A stretch of 64,000 nucleotides of DNA, taken from positions 54,865 to 118,864 of the forward strand of contig NZ_BOPG01000078.1 of assembly GCF_016863635.1 (NCBI RefSeq). The letters are read 5' to 3'. The stretch is from Virgisporangium aurantiacum (lineage in GTDB: Bacteria > Actinomycetota > Actinomycetes > Mycobacteriales > Micromonosporaceae). Both the position numbers and the translations under genes were made by a program. Positions 59,469 through 64,000 of the stretch are shown piece after piece (the first letter of the stretch is position 1; every line of letters starts with the position of its first letter). Under the pieces are notes generated by a model. The model ran no database searches and was not told the DNA's origin. It worked only from the letters and a program-made list of their open reading frames with translations.

Positions 59469-62400
59469 CGGTTCCAGCCGCCGTGCTGTCGTCGGTCTGC
59501 TGATCGCCACCCGGTGCCATCGTGTGTCGCGGGCGGCAGGGGAAGGCGGCCCGCGGGACGCCGAGCGTCGTGGCGAGGTCGAATGCCGCACGCCGGTGAC
59601 GCTCCCCCGCGGCGGGTGTTCCGGTGGTGTCGCCGATGTCGCCCAGCAGGATCAGCGTGCGGGCTTCGTTGATCCGGTACCCGATGTCGCGGTACAGCGT
59701 CAACGCCCACTCGGCATGGCCGAGCGCTCCCTGGAGCAGCGTGGGCTCGCCGGTGCGCCGGTGCCGGCCCAGGGCGATCTCCGCCATGGCGACGTGTACC
59801 CCGGCCTCCTGGATCCGGTAGCCGCTCGTCTCGGCCGTCGTTCGGGCCGCATCGGCGTGGGTGGTCGCCTCGGCGTGCTGGCCGAGGCCGCACAACGCCT
59901 GGGCCAGGCCGATCTGAGCCACGGTGCTTCCCTCACCGTTTCCACCGTCGTCGGCTGTCCGCTGGGCCTCCCGGTACCGTTCGGCCGCCTTCTCGTACCG
60001 GGCCTGGTGCAGGTCGACGGCGCCGCGGTTGTTCGCCGCGGTCATGACCAGCACGGGCGCTCCTACCCGCCGCGCGACGGTCTCCGCCAGGTCGGCGTAC
60101 CGTTCGGCTTCGGCGAGCCGTCCGCGGTCACGCTCGATGGCGGACAGCACCGCGAGGTTGAACACGTCCGTGCGCTGATCGGCGTCCTCGTCGTCCTCCG
60201 CGCGGGCCAGCGTCGCGTCCTGGAAGGCCGCTTCCAGCGCTCCGACCATCTGCTGGAGGACCGCGAGGTTGCCCAGCACCCACGCCTGCGAGCAGCCGGT
60301 GCGGCGGTGAATGTCGAGCGCTTCGCGGAGGTACGGTTCCGCGACGTCCAGGCGGCCCAGGGACATCGACGTCACGCCGAGGTTGACCAAACGGGTGGCT
60401 ACACCGTGGTCGTAGCCCGCACGCCGGTCGGACGCCAGCGCGTCGACGAACGCCTCGATTGCCCGTTGCGGCCGTCCCGCCACGACGTGGAGCGCGCCGA
60501 GGTGGTTGAGCGCCCGCGCTTCCCCCTCGGCCCAACCGCCTTCCCGCGAGAGTCGCAGCGACGCGGTCACGTGATCGAGGGCCGCGCGGCCGTCGCCGCA
60601 GAACTGGTGGACGTGGGCCAGGTTGGCGGCCGCCGCCGCACGCGCGACGGGATCGCCACCGGCGGTGGCGGCCGTCATCGCGGCCTCGGCGACGGTCAGC
60701 CAGTCGACCCGGTGACCGGTGCCGTCGAAGTAACCCCGAAGGGCGTCAGCGAGCCGCCAGGCGTACTCATGGTGGCCGTCGGTCGCGGCCTGGGAGACGG
60801 CTTCGACGAGGTTGCTCCGCTCGACCGTCAACCAGGCCAACGCCTCGCTACAACTGGCCGGTGCCGGAGACGGCGTGTCCTGGCCCGGCGGCGGGGCGGG
60901 CAACCGCAGCATCAGCGGGTACAGCAGCTCGACCGCGGCGACCGTGTGGTGCAGGTACCATCCCAGCAGTCGACGCACCGCGGCGACGCGGTCGGCCTCC
61001 GCGTCCTCCGTCCGTACCCGCTCGGCGGCGTATGCCTTCAACAGATCGTGGAACGTGTAGCGCCGATGCGGGGTGGCCTCGACGAGGTTGACGTCCGCGA
61101 GTGTTCGCAGCCACCGTCCCGCCTCCTCCGCGGACGTGTCGATGAGCGCCGCGACGGCCTCGGCGGTGACGTCCGGGCCGGGGACCAGTCCGAGGTGGCG
61201 GAACACGTGCCGCAGGTGGGGAGACAGCCGGAGGTACGACCAGTCCAGGGCGGCGCGCACCGACGCCGACGGGTCGCCGTCGACCGTCAGCGTGGCGAGC
61301 TGCCCGCCGTCGCGTAGCTGGCCGAGGTACCCGCCGAGGTCCAGGTGCCGGTCGACGCGGAGGTTCGCGGCGGCGATCCGCAGCGCCAGCGGCAGGTAGG
61401 AGCACTGCTGGGCGAGCGCGCGCACCGCGTGCGGCTCCGCCCGCCCGGTTCCCAGGATCCGGGTGACGAGGCGCACGGCGTCGTCGGCGGTCAGCGGTGC
61501 CACCGCCAGGTGGTGGGCGGAGTGCGTCACCACGAGACCGGTGAGCAGCCGGCGGCTCGTCACCACCACGAGCGAGCCGGCGCCGGTGGGCAGCAGCGGA
61601 CGGACCTGTTCGGCGTCGCCGGCGTTGTCGAGCACGACGAGCATCCGCCGACGCGACGTCATCGACCGGTACAGCGCCGCGGCCGCGTCGACGTCCGGCG
61701 GCACCCGGTCCGGGGGAACCCCGAGCGCGCCGAGGAACCACGCCAGTGCCTCGACCGGGCGCACCGGACGGTCGGGGGCGTAGCCGCGGAGGTTGACGAA
61801 CAGCTGCCCGTCCGGGAACTCCCCCGCCACCCGGTGCGCCCACCGCACCGCGAGCGTGGTCTTCCCCACCCCGGCGGTTCCGGTCACCACGGTGACGGTG
61901 ACGCCGTCGGCGGCCGGCTTGATCGCGCACAACGTGGCCAGCTCGTCGGCCCGGCCGGCGAAGTCGGTGACGTCGGCCGGCAGTTGCGCCGGTGCCACCG
62001 TGGCCACGTCCTGACCCACCGTCGGCGGGGCGTCGTGGCCCGGCACGGGCCGCACGGGCTCGTCCCGGAGAACGGCCTGCTGCAGGTGGCTCAACTGTTC
62101 ACTCGGATCCAGTCCCAGCTCGCTGCTCAGGATCTCCCGGACCTGCCGGTACGCCTCCAGCGCCTCGCCGCGCCGGCCCGAGCGGTGCAGTGCCGAGATC
62201 AGCCTGACCCACAGGGACTCGCGGGTCGGATACCGGTTGGTCAGCTCGAACAGCTCGGCGATCACCCCGGCGGGTGGGCCGATGGCGACCTCGATGTCGA
62301 TGCGCCGTTCGGTGGCGGCGAACCACTCTTCCGTCAGCCGGGGGACCACCTCCCGGTCGAGCCAGTTCGACTCCGCATCACCGAACGGGCGGCCCCGCCA

Positions 62401-62787
62401 CAGCAACAGTGCCCGCTGCAACAGTTCCAGCTCCCGCTCGCTCGGGCCGGCGGCCGCGGTCGCGCGCACCAGTTGACGGAACCGGTAGAGATCGACGCAC
62501 TCGGCCGCGACGCAGAACAGGTAGCCGCCCGAGACCGTGCGGATCACCCCGGTGCCGAGCAGCTTGCGCAGTCGGGTGACGTAGGTGTGCACCGTCGCAC
62601 CGGCCCGCTGCGGTGGCTCGTCCGACCACAGCTGGTCGGCCAGGGTTCGAACGGGCACCGGCTGACCCTCGGACAGAACAAGGGCGGCGAGGAGGGCCTG
62701 TAGCCGTCCGGACGGAATCGTCACGGGCCGCTGATCGACGCGAACCTCCCACGGTCCGAGTACGTTCAGCTCCACACCGTTCGTCAT
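59389..62787 (-). CDS. SARP-family regulator (wHTH-BTAD-NB-ARC-TPR), second in window
   Basis: The 1132-aa protein begins 'MTNGVELNVLGPWEVRVDQR', a SARP winged helix, followed by BTAD ('LVRATAAAGPSERELELLQR', 'ALLLWRGRPFGDAE'), NB-ARC with P-loop 'VVTGTAGVGKTTLAVRWAH' and 'RMLVVLDNAGDAEQVRPLL', and a long C-terminal TPR region. It parallels the regulator at 6036-9146 but is clearly distinct. The final 26 codons overlap the end of the AI-2E gene. No secondary-metabolite cluster adjoins it within the window, so its target may be to the right or elsewhere. The frame opens upstream to 62982, but the family start is at 62787. Confidence 0.88.
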   Translation of the reverse strand: MTNGVELNVLGPWEVRVDQRPVTIPSGRLQALLAALVLSEGQPVPVRTLADQLWSDEPPQRAGATVHTYVTRLRKLLGTGVIRTVSGGYLFCVAAECVDLYRFRQLVRATAAAGPSERELELLQRALLLWRGRPFGDAESNWLDREVVPRLTEEWFAATERRIDIEVAIGPPAGVIAELFELTNRYPTRESLWVRLISALHRSGRRGEALEAYRQVREILSSELGLDPSEQLSHLQQAVLRDEPVRPVPGHDAPPTVGQDVATVAPAQLPADVTDFAGRADELATLCAIKPAADGVTVTVVTGTAGVGKTTLAVRWAHRVAGEFPDGQLFVNLRGYAPDRPVRPVEALAWFLGALGVPPDRVPPDVDAAAALYRSMTSRRRMLVVLDNAGDAEQVRPLLPTGAGSLVVVTSRRLLTGLVVTHSAHHLAVAPLTADDAVRLVTRILGTGRAEPHAVRALAQQCSYLPLALRIAAANLRVDRHLDLGGYLGQLRDGGQLATLTVDGDPSASVRAALDWSYLRLSPHLRHVFRHLGLVPGPDVTAEAVAALIDTSAEEAGRWLRTLADVNLVEATPHRRYTFHDLLKAYAAERVRTEDAEADRVAAVRRLLGWYLHHTVAAVELLYPLMLRLPAPPPGQDTPSPAPASCSEALAWLTVERSNLVEAVSQAATDGHHEYAWRLADALRGYFDGTGHRVDWLTVAEAAMTAATAGGDPVARAAAAANLAHVHQFCGDGRAALDHVTASLRLSREGGWAEGEARALNHLGALHVVAGRPQRAIEAFVDALASDRRAGYDHGVATRLVNLGVTSMSLGRLDVAEPYLREALDIHRRTGCSQAWVLGNLAVLQQMVGALEAAFQDATLARAEDDEDADQRTDVFNLAVLSAIERDRGRLAEAERYADLAETVARRVGAPVLVMTAANNRGAVDLHQARYEKAAERYREAQRTADDGGNGEGSTVAQIGLAQALCGLGQHAEATTHADAARTTAETSGYRIQEAGVHVAMAEIALGRHRRTGEPTLLQGALGHAEWALTLYRDIGYRINEARTLILLGDIGDTTGTPAAGERHRRAAFDLATTLGVPRAAFPCRPRHTMAPGGDQQTDDSTAAGTVIGGGVARSVRHGRPPARRGPSIGSG

Positions 62788-62999
62788 GCTGCCCACTTCC
62801 GGCTCGCCACGGAACGCGCAAGTCGCCTGCGGACTCCCGTCGTCGGCGCCGACGCGAGGATAGAAGGTCTGGCCTTTCACAAACCTGTCACCCGCGGACC
62901 CGGGAAGGCACGGGTGACGCTGTCGTGAGAGGCAGCGCTTCCTATCCTTGACCGGGACGTGACCACGGGGACGAGGGCGCACTGCGCGGAGGTCGTGAC

Positions 63000-63926
63000 A
63001 TGGAGTGGTTCCCCGACCGGGAATCGTTGCGCGGTCGGGTCGCCGTCGTCGACGGAGCGAGCCGTGGTGCCGGACGCGGCATCGCCGCCGCGTTGGGCGA
63101 GGCCGGTGCCACCGTCATCTGCACCGGCCGCAGCAGCCGCGCCGGCAACGAAACGTCGGACTACGACCGTCCGGAGACCATCGAGGAGACGGCCGAGTTG
63201 GTGAGCGACCTCGGCGGTACGGGGATCGCCATCCAGGTGGACCACCTCGACCACGGTCAGGTTCAGCGCCTGGCGGACAGGATCCGGGCCGAGCACGGCA
63301 GGATCGACGTTCTGGTGAACGACATCTGGGGCGCGGAGTGGCTCAAGGGTGGCCCGGCGGAGTGGAACACGCCGATCTGGGAGCACGACCTCGACCGGGG
63401 GCTGCGCATCCTCCGGTTGGGAATCGACACCCACCTGATCACCTCTCACCACCTGCTACCACTGATGATCGGCGAGCCCGGCGGGCTACTGGTGGAGATG
63501 ACCGACGGCACCACGGACCACAACGCGTCGAACTACCGGATCTCGGTGTTCTACGACCTCGTCAAGGTCGCGGTGAATCGGCTGGCGTTCTCGCAGGGAC
63601 ATGAACTGGCGCGGTACGGAGCAACCGCGGTCGCGCTCACGCCGGGGTGGCTACGGTCGGAAATGATGCTCGACAACTTTGGTGTCACCGAGAGCACCTG
63701 GCGTCAGGCGCTGGAGCCCGATCGGCGTGACGGTTTGCCGACCGCACCGCCACCGTTCGAGGCCTCCGAATCGCCTCGCTACGTCGGGCGGGCGGTCGCC
63801 GCGTTGGCTGCCGATCCGCACCGGGCACGGTGGAACCAGCAGTCGGTGACGTCTGCCGACCTCGCCCGGGAGTACGGGTTCACAGACCTCGACGGCCGCC
63901 GGCCGGACAGCTGGAACGCGGGCTGA
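63000..63926 (+). CDS. short-chain dehydrogenase/reductase
   Basis: The 308-aa protein has the SDR cofactor motif 'VAVVDGASRGAGRGIAAALG', 'DVLVNDIWGAEW' in place of the usual NNAG region, and the catalytic 'SNYRISVFYDLVKVAVNRLA', where Y-D-L-V-K is the YxxxK pair. 'AVALTPGWLRSEMML' follows. It has a C-terminal extension of about 50 residues relative to 250-aa classical SDRs. The substrate is unknown. It diverges from the SARP regulator across 212 bases. Confidence 0.88.
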   Translation: MEWFPDRESLRGRVAVVDGASRGAGRGIAAALGEAGATVICTGRSSRAGNETSDYDRPETIEETAELVSDLGGTGIAIQVDHLDHGQVQRLADRIRAEHGRIDVLVNDIWGAEWLKGGPAEWNTPIWEHDLDRGLRILRLGIDTHLITSHHLLPLMIGEPGGLLVEMTDGTTDHNASNYRISVFYDLVKVAVNRLAFSQGHELARYGATAVALTPGWLRSEMMLDNFGVTESTWRQALEPDRRDGLPTAPPPFEASESPRYVGRAVAALAADPHRARWNQQSVTSADLAREYGFTDLDGRRPDSWNAG

Positions 63927-63936
63927 CACCGCGATC

Positions 63937-64000
63937 TCACGGCGTCAGCGGTGCAAAGCCGATCAGTCCTTCGGGGGTGACGCCAGGTCCCTCGCACTTC
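63937..64000 (-). CDS. C-terminal end of a gene running off the right edge
   Basis: The reverse strand reads 'KCEGPGVTPEGLIGFAPLTP' followed by a stop (TGA, complement at 63937-63939). The composition looks coding, and it would be convergent with the SDR gene, but with about 20 residues no family can be assigned. Confidence 0.4.
   Translation of the reverse strand, partial: KCEGPGVTPEGLIGFAPLTP

Noticed and set aside
1..64000. tRNA, rRNA or insertion sequences
   Set aside because: No tRNA cloverleaf, rRNA-like stretch or transposase motif was recognised by eye; a dedicated RNA search could still find a small RNA.

Overview
The window is high-GC DNA with overlapping operons, many GTG starts and an abundance of SARP/NB-ARC regulators, DUF574 methyltransferase/DUF5753 regulator pairs and ECF41-type sigma factors. 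This points to a filamentous actinomycete, with Micromonosporaceae or Pseudonocardiaceae most in keeping. The genus cannot be fixed from the sequence alone.

The centrepiece (about 9.2-27.5 kb, possibly including the SARP regulator from 6.0 kb) is a RiPP gene cluster of thiopeptide (pyritide) type. Five tandem precursor genes (10508-11549) have thiopeptide-like acidic leaders ending in an [AG]AS or NAS boundary. Their core peptides are almost pure Ser/Cys and end in runs of five or six consecutive cysteines. They are followed by a tightly coupled operon: an Ocin-ThiF-like leader-binding protein (F), an E1-YcaO cyclodehydratase (G), a SagB-type azoline oxidase (E), a LanB-N glutamylation protein (B), two SpaB_C-type proteins (elimination C and candidate pyridine synthase D), a second SagB-type oxidase, an ABC exporter pair, and a stand-alone YcaO followed by TfuA, the pair known to install backbone thioamides. 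The predicted product family is a set of macrocyclic, polythiazole, probably thioamidated pyritides made from a five-member precursor library. Nothing I know matches these poly-Cys cores, so I regard this as the likely undescribed system.

Left flank (0-9.1 kb): a truncated HTH/NB-ARC regulator, a CooC-like P-loop ATPase flanked by two Zur-like inverted repeats, a decayed SDR pseudogene, a small membrane protein, an NB-ARC/TPR regulator, a remnant of another TPR regulator, and the divergent SARP regulator whose upstream region carries a perfect 20-bp palindrome.

Right flank: an orphan CHASE-like histidine kinase; two MerR-controlled metal-response units with recognisable 19-bp-spacer promoters (29.3-31.6 kb); two tandem sigma factor/FAD-oxidoreductase modules plus a membrane protein (31.6-36.9 kb), one sigma factor carrying internal deletions; an ArsR-GNAT-ArsO-MFS arsenic-type operon with its operator (37.0-40.3 kb); a DUF5753 regulator and DUF574 methyltransferase; a secreted RIFT/lyase-like protein; and an HTH-STAND-WD40 giant protein with 14 WD repeats. 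Beyond these lie an O-methyltransferase, a DUF5710/HNH protein, a small cassette of Cys-rich peptide, signal peptidase and secreted Cys-rich protein (52.1-53.3 kb), a BAAT-like hydrolase, a lipid kinase, a STAS protein, a YihY membrane protein, DUF1622 and AI-2E-type membrane proteins, a second SARP regulator, an SDR and the tail of a gene running off the right edge.

No tRNA, rRNA, CRISPR array or complete transposase was recognised. Functions rest on motifs read by eye, not on database searches.
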